From a virus, in IMG/VR virus record IMGVR_UViG_3300023049_000387, positions 1 to 64,000 of that record: 64,000 nucleotides of DNA. One strand, 5' to 3'. Under the pieces are notes generated by a model, which did no database searches, was not told the origin of the DNA, and saw only the letters and a list, made by a program, of their open reading frames with translations. Below, piece after piece: positions 49,548 to 58,722 of this stretch (its first letter is position 1; each line of letters starts with the position of its first letter). A program made the position numbers and the translations under genes.

Positions 49548-50231
49548 TTATCTTAACTTCATTTTAATAAATGTCATAACAATATTTTCTTTTGTTTTAT
49601 TATCCTCTGTATTAAACCATTTCCAGGTAAAGGTAGATTCCAAAAATACTGTTTTATCTCGATAAGAATCTATTACTCCTAACATGTTATCCTTATCACT
49701 TTCATCTAGGCTATAATTTATATCTAACCCATCACATATTCTATACATAGCTATTCTATCCTTATCTTTATATGCAACAGTAGCATTTATATACGTATTA
49801 TTTTTTTTCTTATCTTTAACTTTATCTGGATGTGTTATTTTAGCAATAGACCTATATAATTGTTTTAACTTTATATCACCATCCACTTTTCCAACAGACT
49901 CTTCAATGCTTTCCTTCTCTTCCTTATTATCATCATTCTTTTCACTTTCTTGTGATATTTCATTTTTAAGTTCTTTTATTTTATTTTCTAAGTCTTTATT
50001 TAGAGCTTGTTCTAATTTATTGTTATATGCTTTTTTAAGACTAGGATTATCTTCTAGAACATCATCAATAGCTTTTGTGAATAAATCATCAGAATTTGAG
50101 ACTATTTCGGATACATAATTATAGTTTTCTTCTATATAATCTAACTCTTTTATAAGTTTTTTCAATTCTAACTCTTTAATTCTATCCATTGGGTGGTGGT
50201 TACCTTTATATTTATATATTATAAGAAACAT
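49548..50231 (-). CDS. J-domain protein (227 aa)
   Basis: An N-terminal coiled coil (about 1-120, acidic and Lys/Glu-rich) precedes a C-terminal J-domain: LKQLYRSIAKITHPDKVKDK with the HPD motif, then YINATVAYKDKDRIAMYRIC. J-domains stimulate Hsp70 (DnaK) ATPase, so the phage may recruit host DnaK for capsid or replisome assembly. Full DnaJ features (G/F region, zinc centre) are absent. Confidence 0.78.
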   Translation of the reverse strand: MFLIIYKYKGNHHPMDRIKELELKKLIKELDYIEENYNYVSEIVSNSDDLFTKAIDDVLEDNPSLKKAYNNKLEQALNKDLENKIKELKNEISQESEKNDDNKEEKESIEESVGKVDGDIKLKQLYRSIAKITHPDKVKDKKKNNTYINATVAYKDKDRIAMYRICDGLDINYSLDESDKDNMLGVIDSYRDKTVFLESTFTWKWFNTEDNKTKENIVMTFIKMKLR

Positions 50232-50278
50232 GTTTTGTTTATATTTTAATACATAATATACAAATTAATATATACTCT

Positions 50279-50890
50279 ATGAAACATATAAAACCTTATA
50301 AGATATTCGAGAGTGCTAGTACTAACTTCCCAACTACAAAAGAGGAAGTTATAGAAGTGTGTGAAAAGTATGATATAAGAAAATACACTATTAATGATGA
50401 TTTAAGTATTGATGTTAATGGTGGTGTTTTTTTGCGTAATAAAAAATTAGAATACTTACCACTTAGATTTAATTATGTGAGTGGTAGTTTTAATTGTTCT
50501 TATAATCGTAAATTAAGATCATTAAAAGGTAGTCCACAAACAGTATCTGGTGATTTTTATTGTAACAGTAGTGGATTAAAAACATTAGAAGGTTGTCCGC
50601 AAACAGTAGGTGGGGATTTTAATTGTTATAGTAATGAATTAAAATCATTAGAAGGTAGTCCACAAACAGTAGGTGATGGTATAAATATAGAGGAAAACAC
50701 AGTAAATTTATTAGTGTATACCTTTATTGAAAATGCTGATAGCTTTATGATAGAAGATTTTAACGACTATGAAATAGTTAGAAATAGAGATACTGTTATG
50801 TTAGATAGACTACAAACTTTCATTAGAGATAATGATTTAGAAATGCCTGATTTGGAAAAAATTAAAAAACACTATAAAATAATAGAATAA
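50279..50890 (+). CDS. leucine-rich-repeat protein, paralog 1 of 4 (203 aa, about 4 repeat units)
   Basis: The leader MKHIKPYKIFESASTNFPTT resembles the capsid-targeting-like starts elsewhere. Then follow 21-residue units of the type L(K/E)(S/T)LEGSPQTVGG(D/N)FNCxxN. A conserved C-terminal domain (ENTVNLLVYTFIENADSFMIED...) ends HYKIIE. About four units are present. TTAATATATA lies 5 nt before the ATG (50265-50274). Four paralogs lie head to tail. The repeat face may bind a ligand or surface; role unknown. Confidence 0.75.
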   Translation: MKHIKPYKIFESASTNFPTTKEEVIEVCEKYDIRKYTINDDLSIDVNGGVFLRNKKLEYLPLRFNYVSGSFNCSYNRKLRSLKGSPQTVSGDFYCNSSGLKTLEGCPQTVGGDFNCYSNELKSLEGSPQTVGDGINIEENTVNLLVYTFIENADSFMIEDFNDYEIVRNRDTVMLDRLQTFIRDNDLEMPDLEKIKKHYKIIE

Positions 50891-50892
50891 AA

Positions 50893-51687
50893 ATGAAACA
50901 TATAAAACCCTATAAGATATTCGAGAGTACGAGTCCTAACTTCCCAACTACTAGAGAGGGAGTTATACAAGTGTGTAAAAGGTATGAAATAAAGAACTAT
51001 ACCATTAATGATGATTTAAGTATTGATGTTAATGGTGGTGTTGAATTATATGGCGAAGGCTTAGAATATCTACCGCTTAAATTTAACTACGTAAGTGGTG
51101 TATTTTACTGTTCATATAATAAATTAAAATCGTTAGAAGGTAGTCCAAAAACATTAAATGGTCGTTTTAGTTGTTCTAATAATAATTTAGAATCATTAGA
51201 AGGTAGTCCGCAAACAGTAGGTGGGGATTTTAAATGTTCTTCTAATGGATTAAAATCATTAGAAGGTAGCCCACGAACAATAAATGGTCGTTTTAGTTGT
51301 TCTAATAATGAATTAAAAACATTAAAGGGTAGTCCACAAACAGTAAATGGTGATTTTAATTGCTTTAACAATAAACTAGAATCATTAGAAGGTAGTCCAC
51401 AAACAGTAAATGGGAATTTTCTTTGTTTTAATAATGAATTAAAAGACTTAGAATACTTCCCAGAGGTAAATGGGATTATATATATAAAGAAAAACACAGT
51501 AAATTTATTAGTGTATACCTTTATTGAAAATGCTGATAGCTTTATGATAGAAGATTTTGTAGATTATGAAATAGTTAGAAATAGAGATACTGTTATGTTA
51601 GATAGACTCCAAACTTTCATTAGAGATAATGATTTAGAAATGCCTGATTTGGAAAAAATTAAAAAACACTATAAAATAATAGAATAG
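50893..51687 (+). CDS. leucine-rich-repeat protein, paralog 2 of 4 (264 aa, about 7 units)
   Basis: Same plan as its neighbours, with the longest repeat region (about seven 21-residue units). N- and C-terminal domains are nearly identical to paralog 1 at the DNA level, while the repeats differ in number and order. This points to recombination among the copies. It begins 2 nt after paralog 1. Confidence 0.75.
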   Translation: MKHIKPYKIFESTSPNFPTTREGVIQVCKRYEIKNYTINDDLSIDVNGGVELYGEGLEYLPLKFNYVSGVFYCSYNKLKSLEGSPKTLNGRFSCSNNNLESLEGSPQTVGGDFKCSSNGLKSLEGSPRTINGRFSCSNNELKTLKGSPQTVNGDFNCFNNKLESLEGSPQTVNGNFLCFNNELKDLEYFPEVNGIIYIKKNTVNLLVYTFIENADSFMIEDFVDYEIVRNRDTVMLDRLQTFIRDNDLEMPDLEKIKKHYKIIE

Positions 51688-51689
51688 AA

Positions 51690-52358
51690 ATGAAACATAT
51701 AAAACCCTATAAAATATTCGAGAATAAAAGTCCTAACTTCCCAACTACAAGAGAAGAAGTTATACAAGTGTGTAATAGGTATGGAATAGGAAACTATACT
51801 ATTAATGATGATTTAAGTATCGATGTTGATGGTGATGTTCATTTATATAGTAAAAATTTAGAATACTTACCACTTAGATTTAGTTATGTGAGTGGTGCAT
51901 TTCTATGTTTTGATAATGAATTAAAAACATTAGAAGGTTGTCCACTAACAGTAGGTGGTAATTTTGGCTGTGGTTATAATGAATTAAAGACATTAGAAGG
52001 TAGTCCACAAACGGTAAATGGGGATTTTAATTGTTATAATAATGAATTAAAAACACTAGAGGGTGGTCCACAGACAGTAGGTGGTAATTTTAGTTGTTAT
52101 AGAAATGAATTAAAAGACCTAGAACACTTCCCAGAAGTAAATGGAATTATAGATATAGAGGAAAACACAGTAAATTTATTAGTATATACTTTCATTGATA
52201 ATGCTGATATATTTATGATAGAAGACTTTGTAGACTATGAGATTGTTAGAAATGGTGATACTGTTATGTTAGATAGACTCCAAACTTTTATTAAAGATAA
52301 TGATTTAGAAATGCCTGACTTAGATAAAATTAAGGAACACTATAAAATAATAGAATAA
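51690..52358 (+). CDS. leucine-rich-repeat protein, paralog 3 of 4 (222 aa, about 5 units)
   Basis: Leader MKHIKPYKIFENKSPNFPTT, about five repeat units, then the shared C-terminal domain with small changes (ENADIFMIEDF-like). It begins 2 nt after paralog 2, so the first three copies are one transcription unit. Confidence 0.75.
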   Translation: MKHIKPYKIFENKSPNFPTTREEVIQVCNRYGIGNYTINDDLSIDVDGDVHLYSKNLEYLPLRFSYVSGAFLCFDNELKTLEGCPLTVGGNFGCGYNELKTLEGSPQTVNGDFNCYNNELKTLEGGPQTVGGNFSCYRNELKDLEHFPEVNGIIDIEENTVNLLVYTFIDNADIFMIEDFVDYEIVRNGDTVMLDRLQTFIKDNDLEMPDLDKIKEHYKIIE

Positions 52359-52407
52359 CTAATACATTATCTTATTTTTATATATACTTTAAATGCTTTA
52401 AAAGAAT

Positions 52408-52920
52408 ATGAAAAATCTTAATTTAGAACAACTTTATAATTTAAAGAGCAAATTAATAAGTAATAGAGAGCTTAGTAGTTTGAAAATGTATAACGTTTTA
52501 GATGCTATAAAAATAGAAGAATCTAAACTAACTGAAAACACTTCGGCTACTGGCGGACCATCAGCAGGTGGTGGTGCAGGAGCTATCGTCTCATCACAAC
52601 CATCAGGTCTTGGTGGTCAGACTATAGGAACTAGCTGGGCAAGCAATGGTGGAACATCTGGATCTGGTGATGTGGCAGCACCTTATAATCCAAGTGGTAA
52701 TAATAGGGTTTTCCAAATGGTACCGATGGGTAGAAATCATGGTGCTATGACTGGTAAGAAGTCAAGAGAGAAGAAAATAGATTTAAAAGCTCTTAGAAAT
52801 TCATTCAATCAGAAGAAAAAAGATGATAAGAATGGTGTTAAAGATGATAGCAAGAAGGGCAAATCTGTTATGAATTTCAATAACTTCTTAAAAAAAGAGT
52901 TTACCACAATTAAAAAGTAA
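52408..52920 (+). CDS. Gly/Ser-rich linker protein (170 aa)
   Basis: An N-terminal helix (MKNLNLEQLYNLKSKLISNR) is followed by a low-complexity region (TGGPSAGGGAGAIVSSQPSG, GGTSGSGDVAAPYN) and a basic C-terminus (KKKDDKNGVKDDSKKGKS). Similar Gly-rich proteins occur among virion genes of large phages. It splits the fourth leucine-rich-repeat paralog from the first three. Function unknown. Confidence 0.6.
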   Translation: MKNLNLEQLYNLKSKLISNRELSSLKMYNVLDAIKIEESKLTENTSATGGPSAGGGAGAIVSSQPSGLGGQTIGTSWASNGGTSGSGDVAAPYNPSGNNRVFQMVPMGRNHGAMTGKKSREKKIDLKALRNSFNQKKKDDKNGVKDDSKKGKSVMNFNNFLKKEFTTIKK

Positions 52921-52921
52921 A

Positions 52922-53590
52922 ATGAAACACATAAAACGTTACAAGATATTCGAAAGCAATAGTCCTAACTTACCAACTACTAGAGATGGTGTTATAAAAG
53001 TGTGTAAAAGGTATAGAATAGAAAACTATACTATTAATGATGATTTAAGTATTGATGTTGATGGTGATGTTTCCTTAACTAGTAATGGCTTAGAATATCT
53101 ACCAGTTAGATTCAATTATGTGAGTGGGAGTTTTTATTGTTATAAAAATGAATTAAAATCATTAAAAGGTAGTCCACAAACAGTAGGTGGTCATTTTTAT
53201 TGCCATAGTAATAAATTAAAAACATTAGAAGGTTGTCCACAAACAGTAGATGGTTTTTTTGATTGTTCTCATAATGAATTAAAGACATTAGAAGGTAGCC
53301 CACAAACAGTAGGTGGTAATTTTTATTGTAGCTTTAATGAATTAAGAGACTTAGAACATTTCCCAGAAGTAAGTGGTAGTATAAATATAGAGGAAAACAC
53401 AGTATATTTACTAGTGTATACTTTTATTGAAAATGCTGATAGCTTTATGATAGAAGATTTTAACGACTATGAAATAGTCAGAAACCGAGATACTGTTATG
53501 TTAGATAGGCTTCAAACATTTATAAGGGATAATGATTTAGAAATACCTGACTTAGAAGATATTAAAAAACACTATAAAATAATAGAATAA
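52922..53590 (+). CDS. leucine-rich-repeat protein, paralog 4 of 4 (222 aa, about 5 units)
   Basis: Leader MKHIKRYKIFESNSPNLPTT, about five units, and the common C-terminal domain. It is the most diverged at the DNA level in the leader. It starts 1 nt after the Gly-rich gene. Confidence 0.74.
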   Translation: MKHIKRYKIFESNSPNLPTTRDGVIKVCKRYRIENYTINDDLSIDVDGDVSLTSNGLEYLPVRFNYVSGSFYCYKNELKSLKGSPQTVGGHFYCHSNKLKTLEGCPQTVDGFFDCSHNELKTLEGSPQTVGGNFYCSFNELRDLEHFPEVSGSINIEENTVYLLVYTFIENADSFMIEDFNDYEIVRNRDTVMLDRLQTFIRDNDLEIPDLEDIKKHYKIIE

Positions 53591-53637
53591 TAATATAAAC
53601 TTAAAATGTTTATGGTATATAATTAAAAAAGTTATTT

Positions 53638-54195
53638 GTGTTTAATAAGAAAATAATAATAGTTGGGAAAAGTGGATCTGGTAAAGATTACTTAATGGAT
53701 AGTTTAGATAAAGAAAATATGGTAAAGTGTTTAAAATATACAACACGTCCAATTCGGAAGAATGAGAAACATAATATAACTTACCATTATACTAATAATA
53801 AAAAATTCGAACACTATATAAAAAATAATGAGATGGTAATATATCAAAAAATAGAGATAACATCTAGTTTAGATAAACCAATCTGGTATTATGGTATAAC
53901 TCTAGATAATTTTAATACCTCTGATTTTATGGTAATGACACCACATGAAATCAATTCATACTTAAAAAACAACCAAAGAGATAGCATATTTGTAATATAT
54001 CTAGATATAGATAAAGATGTTAGAAAAAAAAGAGTTATTAATAGAAATGACCACAGTGATAGTGTATCTCGAAGATTCATTGGGGATGATATAGACTTTA
54101 AAGATTTTAATATTTATGATTTACAAATCACTGATACTTTTTTTGATACATCCAATATAATTGACATAATAAAAAATTCCATTAAAAGACTTTAA
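53638..54195 (+). CDS. guanylate-kinase-like P-loop protein (185 aa)
   Basis: Starts at GTG. IIIVGKSGSGKDYLMD is a Walker A motif. KYTTRPIRKNEK is the guanylate-kinase signature (TTRxxRxxE), which binds GMP. The C-terminal part (DVRKKRVINRNDHSDSVSRRF) is a lid-like Arg-rich helix. It may phosphorylate GMP or dGMP for phage DNA synthesis, or be a divergent nucleotide kinase. The basic lid supports kinase activity. Confidence 0.75.
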   Translation: MFNKKIIIVGKSGSGKDYLMDSLDKENMVKCLKYTTRPIRKNEKHNITYHYTNNKKFEHYIKNNEMVIYQKIEITSSLDKPIWYYGITLDNFNTSDFMVMTPHEINSYLKNNQRDSIFVIYLDIDKDVRKKRVINRNDHSDSVSRRFIGDDIDFKDFNIYDLQITDTFFDTSNIIDIIKNSIKRL

Positions 54196-54202
54196 TTTAA
54201 TA

Positions 54203-54919
54203 TTATGGTTCTATCTTACCCTCAAATGTATTTCCACTTAGCTTACCATTTATAGAGTCACAAACAGCCCCTGATCCTGATATAGTACTTTCTAGTATAG
54301 ATAGAATAATATTTAATATTGAATATATTTTCAATAAATTTTTAGTAGACTCATAAAATTGTGAACTACAAATCCCCTCTATCAAATCTATAGTTAATGA
54401 TATATTAGAGTTGTTCTTAACTCTCATTTTATCTATAACTATTTGTGGAATACCAACATCATTAGCCTCTTTTTCATAATCATAAATTATGATATTCAAC
54501 AGATTCAGTAAAGAAGTTGATAGTTCTGCTTGATCCATATCTTGATAATTTTTACAATCAATATAATTATAAATGTTTTTTTTATAAGAAGCTAAGAATA
54601 TTGTCAAATATTTTCTAAATACAACAGTCCTATATGCAGTCGAAAGTTGTAATGCAGGAAGTTTAGATATAGTCCAGTAATCAACATAATTAAATATGTC
54701 ATGATTAAGTACATCTGATTCAGTAGCATCCTTAATTGGCTTTGATGTCTTTGTTTTACTTCTCATAAATCTTTTTATAATACTTGTATAGAAGTTGCTA
54801 AGAATATCACCAAACCACCTACTTTTAACAATAGATACTATTGAAAATATGGCAACAATAGACAAAATGCCTAACACACCATACTCATCTATTAATTGTC
54901 TTATGTCTGAGAAACCCAT
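54203..54919 (-). CDS. membrane-anchored protein (238 aa)
   Basis: One N-terminal membrane segment (about 13-31, YGVLGILSIVAIFSIVSIV) is followed by a basic stretch (KRFMRSKTKTSKP) and a long helical soluble domain. The topology could fit a holin-like or spanin-like role, but the soluble domain is too large for a usual holin and no lysin lies beside it. Function unknown. Confidence 0.6.
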   Translation of the reverse strand: MGFSDIRQLIDEYGVLGILSIVAIFSIVSIVKSRWFGDILSNFYTSIIKRFMRSKTKTSKPIKDATESDVLNHDIFNYVDYWTISKLPALQLSTAYRTVVFRKYLTIFLASYKKNIYNYIDCKNYQDMDQAELSTSLLNLLNIIIYDYEKEANDVGIPQIVIDKMRVKNNSNISLTIDLIEGICSSQFYESTKNLLKIYSILNIILSILESTISGSGAVCDSINGKLSGNTFEGKIEP

Positions 54920-55052
54920 TCGTTTTTAAATTATTTTTTAACCTTTAAGTGTATTATATATTTAATTTCTCAAATGGAAATGCAACTAATGTCTTAAATA
55001 CATTAATGAATAGGTGGGATTGATAAATTTAATATATAAAAGAAAAATAAAG

Positions 55053-55382
55053 ATGGGGTTAAAGAAAAATATAAATAAAATACACTCTGACTTATCAGAT
55101 AAGTTTTCTTCAGTAGTAATAGTAGAAAAATATAACAAAAAACATAGCAATTATATAGAAATAGTTGTTAATGAGGAAAATAGGACTATGTTTTCTATAA
55201 TTAAGAAAGAAGATCTAGAGAGAGAAGAATTTAAATGGTCGTATAAGTCAAATCCTATGCTAGAGGACTCTTACCTCGTAGAAAGAAATTCTAGTATTGA
55301 TAAATTTACAAGTGATGTTAAAGATATTTTTGAAAAGGATAGATTTGATTATGATTACATAAGAGATATTGAGAAAAAATAA
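55053..55382 (+). CDS. hypothetical protein (109 aa)
   Basis: I choose the ATG at 55053 (MGLKKNINKIHSDLSDKFSS), because a TTAATATATA motif at 55029-55038 falls inside the longer frame that begins at 55014. The protein is charged and alpha/beta. It lies 14 nt before the baseplate gene and probably belongs to its operon. Confidence 0.6.
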   Translation: MGLKKNINKIHSDLSDKFSSVVIVEKYNKKHSNYIEIVVNEENRTMFSIIKKEDLEREEFKWSYKSNPMLEDSYLVERNSSIDKFTSDVKDIFEKDRFDYDYIRDIEKK

Positions 55383-55396
55383 AACAATAAAATAAT

Positions 55397-57124
55397 ATGT
55401 CAGTTACTAAATTTTCAGAAATAACCTTTAGTGGTATAAAGGAAGAAATCGAGAGGTATCTAAGAGAGACTTATAATAAAGCTGGTGTGTTGTTCTCCCC
55501 CGCCTCTCCTTATGGTCAGATATTATATGTTGTGCAAAACTTACACCAAATGTCACTATTGTATCTAAAAAACTCAATAAGTCAATTTGACTTAACCAAT
55601 CCAGGGTCTAACAATCCTAGAATAATAAGAAACGAAGCAATAGCAGCTGGTCATATACCAGGTAGAGCAATTAGTTCATCTGGTACAATAAGAATGACAC
55701 TTAAAACAGACTCTGATATATCAAGTAGCATACCTGGTGGTAGAATTACATTTACAAATAGAACTCTAATTAGAAACAATACTAATTCATTAGATTATTC
55801 TATTAACCTAGGCGTTGATACTATCACACATAAGATAACACCAAATTATAGCTTATTCTTACCAATAATTCAAGGTAGGTGGGAAGTAAGGCGATATACA
55901 GGTGATGGATCTCAATTACAAACCTATTCAGTTAGAAATCCTGGACAAAGAGACATAGAAAATTTTAATGTTGAAGTTACTGTTAATGGAGATGTTTGGG
56001 AATCCAAAAAACACATATGGGAAATGATACCAGAAGAAGAGGCATGTGTTATAAGAACTGGGTTTAATGGTGGTGTTGATATAATATTCGGGAACTCTGG
56101 ATTTGGTGCTATTCCAAAGATAGGATCTATTATAACTGTTAATTATTTATTAACAGATGGTTCTAATGGTAATATGTTCAGAAGAACTAGAAATGACTGG
56201 AGATTCGTTGGGGATGTAATAGATGGAAATGGTGAGGTTATTGATCCTACTGATGTATTTAATATAGACATATATACTGATGTAAACTTTGGTGCTGATG
56301 CAGAAAGCATAGAGTTTACCAAAAATATATTACCAATATCTAGTAATAATTTTGTATTAGCATTACCTCAACAGTATGCATATCAAATTAAAAAATTAGG
56401 TGTTTTCTCACATGTTAATGCATATGAAAGGACTGGTACTATATTTATAGTTGCAACACCAAATGTAAGACTATTCAAAAACCAAAATGCTGATTATTTT
56501 ACAATAGATAAAAGAGCCTTTGAGTTAGATAGATATGAAAAATCTAAAATAGATAAATATCTCAAATCTAGTGGAACAATACAACTTACTAGAAAATATA
56601 GAATAGACTCACCAAAATTATCATATTATGTTATGAATGTTTTTGTAATACCATATTCTGACACAACCGATGATTCTGTAAATGCACAAATATTAGATAA
56701 AATATCCGAGTATTTCTTAGATTTGAGAAGAATAGACAGAATACCTAAGTTAGACCTAATACGTGAATTGTCAACTATAACAGATATACATTCGGTTGAT
56801 GTTAAATTCATAAGTAAAAAAAATGAAGACTATCATAGAGAGAATATAAATAGGCAAAAAAATAGCCTAGCTAAATTTGACTCCAAGTACAACAATGATA
56901 TATCCATAAAGAAGTCAGTATCTTATAACCCAAATGAAGTCATTGGATTAGATCCAGTGTTAGGTGATATTATATTTGAACCAGAAGAATTGCCTATAAT
57001 AAGAGGTGGGTTTTATGATCGTAATGATATATACTATTCTACAGATATAGATGTTAATCAAATGAAGTCTGTGAATATAATTAAAAAGGGAACTGTTGAT
57101 TCTAAAAATAAACCAAATTCATAA
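55397..57124 (+). CDS. baseplate wedge protein, Baseplate_J / T4 gp6-like
   Basis: The 575-residue protein has an N-terminal helical region with LFSPASPYGQILYVVQNLHQ and RNEAIAAGHIPGRA. A middle beta region carries IIFGNSGFGAIPKIGSIITV followed by NYLLTDGSNGN. That last block is the hallmark of Baseplate_J/gp6 proteins. The C-terminal domain is alpha/beta and likely contacts other wedge proteins. In T4, gp6 forms the inner ring of the baseplate that triggers sheath contraction. This supports a contractile-tailed phage. Confidence 0.85.
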   Translation: MSVTKFSEITFSGIKEEIERYLRETYNKAGVLFSPASPYGQILYVVQNLHQMSLLYLKNSISQFDLTNPGSNNPRIIRNEAIAAGHIPGRAISSSGTIRMTLKTDSDISSSIPGGRITFTNRTLIRNNTNSLDYSINLGVDTITHKITPNYSLFLPIIQGRWEVRRYTGDGSQLQTYSVRNPGQRDIENFNVEVTVNGDVWESKKHIWEMIPEEEACVIRTGFNGGVDIIFGNSGFGAIPKIGSIITVNYLLTDGSNGNMFRRTRNDWRFVGDVIDGNGEVIDPTDVFNIDIYTDVNFGADAESIEFTKNILPISSNNFVLALPQQYAYQIKKLGVFSHVNAYERTGTIFIVATPNVRLFKNQNADYFTIDKRAFELDRYEKSKIDKYLKSSGTIQLTRKYRIDSPKLSYYVMNVFVIPYSDTTDDSVNAQILDKISEYFLDLRRIDRIPKLDLIRELSTITDIHSVDVKFISKKNEDYHRENINRQKNSLAKFDSKYNNDISIKKSVSYNPNEVIGLDPVLGDIIFEPEELPIIRGGFYDRNDIYYSTDIDVNQMKSVNIIKKGTVDSKNKPNS

Positions 57125-57372
57125 TGCTATACGAGAAGAAACAAAATTCTGAATTATTGTTTATGAAAAGCAGACATAATGATAATACTTCCTTTGTCAA
57201 ATATGATGAATCGGTACTAGATAATAGCCTAAGCCCACATATATATAAGAATGATACAATGAATACATTTTTAAAATTACTACAACCTCTTGTATCTATA
57301 ATCCTAGACCACATGAATGTTGTTAAAAACTTCAAAAACTATATCGTTGATAAATACGATTATAAGCAGTAG
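57124..57372 (+). CDS. hypothetical protein (82 aa)
   Basis: Its ATG overlaps the last base of the baseplate gene (TAATG-type junction), so it is cotranslated. MLYEKKQNSELLFMKSRHND is followed by an amphipathic helix. A small baseplate-associated protein is likely from context only. Confidence 0.6.
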   Translation: MLYEKKQNSELLFMKSRHNDNTSFVKYDESVLDNSLSPHIYKNDTMNTFLKLLQPLVSIILDHMNVVKNFKNYIVDKYDYKQ

Positions 57373-57422
57373 AGAAAAACATTTTAGATATTTAATATAT
57401 AACAATAAATATAAACAAACAA

Positions 57423-58109
57423 ATGGCAGATAGTAAAAGAAAGGTAGTTGGATTTAAAAAATTTTCCGACATTAAAAGATCTAAAGTAGAAGAAGTCGAT
57501 TTATCAACTGGTATAAAACCAGATGATGGTTCTGACATACCTATGAATCCTAACTTATCTAGAAAATCTACTAAGATAGAAAAACCAGGTTCTAGTAAGA
57601 ATTTAAAGCCATTTAAGCAAGATGTTAGCTTACCTAATGATAAAGATTTAAAAACAGTTAAGGATTCTGTGAGTAAAACTATTGGTAAGACTGCTAGCCA
57701 AGAAGAAAAGGAAGAGAAAGTATCTAATGAACAAGTAGAAACTATTGGAAGAGTAGCCAAATTTCCTAAGAATGCAGAAGCATCAAAGGCATATAGCTTC
57801 TTAGAGAGCGTTAAAGTGTCTAAAAAGTCAATATGGTATATAATGATAGAGAAGCAAAATAACGAGCTACAGATGGTTAAATACAATTATAAAGAAGGTG
57901 TTAACCTAAACAAGTTTGTGAATGAATTAAAGACATACTATGTGAGTAAGTATAGTGGTAATAAAGAAGCTTGTAGAGTAATAGAAAAAATAGAAGTGGG
58001 TGGAAATGATAAGTTTTCAATGGTCAAGAATATACCTCTTATAGATGTAGATGGGAAGAAAATGATTACGGTTATAACAGAGGACTTGATAAGTCTTTTG
58101 AGCAAATAA
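57423..58109 (+). CDS. hypothetical virion-type protein (228 aa)
   Basis: A disordered, Lys/Ser-rich N-terminal 110 residues is followed by a small folded C-terminal domain (SIWYIMIEKQNNELQMVKYN...). TTAATATATA lies 21 nt upstream (57392-57401). It is the last gene of the baseplate unit, ending at a bidirectional terminator. Function unknown. Confidence 0.62.
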   Translation: MADSKRKVVGFKKFSDIKRSKVEEVDLSTGIKPDDGSDIPMNPNLSRKSTKIEKPGSSKNLKPFKQDVSLPNDKDLKTVKDSVSKTIGKTASQEEKEEKVSNEQVETIGRVAKFPKNAEASKAYSFLESVKVSKKSIWYIMIEKQNNELQMVKYNYKEGVNLNKFVNELKTYYVSKYSGNKEACRVIEKIEVGGNDKFSMVKNIPLIDVDGKKMITVITEDLISLLSK

Positions 58110-58126
58110 GTAAAATATTTATTAAC

Positions 58127-58154
58127 AAAAAACCACTCATTTGAGTGGTTTTTT
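58127..58154. terminator. bidirectional terminator
   Basis: AAAAAACCACTCA/TGAGTGGTTTTTT with a 2-nt loop, between two convergent genes. Confidence 0.9.
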
Positions 58155-58722
58155 ATATTCTATCCGTGATGTATTTAACTCTTTTCGAAATATCAATATC
58201 AGTTAAATCATAATGATCAATATTTTCTAGTTCTAAGTAAGACTTTATCCATTTCTCTATATTACTTATTTCATTCTCATTATGAAACCTTATTCCGTCA
58301 TTTATATCATTATTAACCATAGATGGTATGTAGAATATGCTATCTATCTTATTTATATGTTTTAATATTTCTTTTTGTAAATGATTTATTGATGCTATAT
58401 CTTTATTTGACAGTTCTTTATCAAATAGTTGCCTAAAGTAAAAATAATTTAGAATAGAGGAGGAATCACAAACAATATAGTCTTTTGTTTTCATAAACAT
58501 TTTCTCCTTGTTAAGTTGTTTATAAAATATAACCATTTGGTCTATTGGTGTATCTGGTGTCCCATATTCAGCTATATAGTCAGTTGCTACCTCTGATACA
58601 AATATAGAATTTATATTATTTTTCTTTAGTGCTGTATGCACCTCAGTTGCTAGTGTAGACTTCCCACTATTAGGTGGCCCAACTACCATTATTATTTTAC
58701 CTTTAGAATTTATATCTTTCAT
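58153..58722 (-). CDS. P-loop nucleotide kinase, NadR-kinase-like AAA_28 (189 aa)
   Basis: Walker A is MVVGPPNSGKSTLATEVH. FVSEVATDYIAEYG and YIVCDSSSILNYFY match the AAA_28 group, which includes the ribosylnicotinamide kinase domain of NadR. A role in NAD salvage or another small-molecule phosphorylation is possible. Its start overlaps the DHFR gene by 20 nt, so the two are translationally coupled. Confidence 0.7.
   Translation of the reverse strand: MKDINSKGKIIMVVGPPNSGKSTLATEVHTALKKNNINSIFVSEVATDYIAEYGTPDTPIDQMVIFYKQLNKEKMFMKTKDYIVCDSSSILNYFYFRQLFDKELSNKDIASINHLQKEILKHINKIDSIFYIPSMVNNDINDGIRFHNENEISNIEKWIKSYLELENIDHYDLTDIDISKRVKYITDRI

Noticed and set aside
50279-53590. Diversity-generating retroelement acting on the leucine-rich-repeat genes
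   Set aside because: No reverse transcriptase or template repeat is seen, and variation is in unit number and order rather than at adenine positions.
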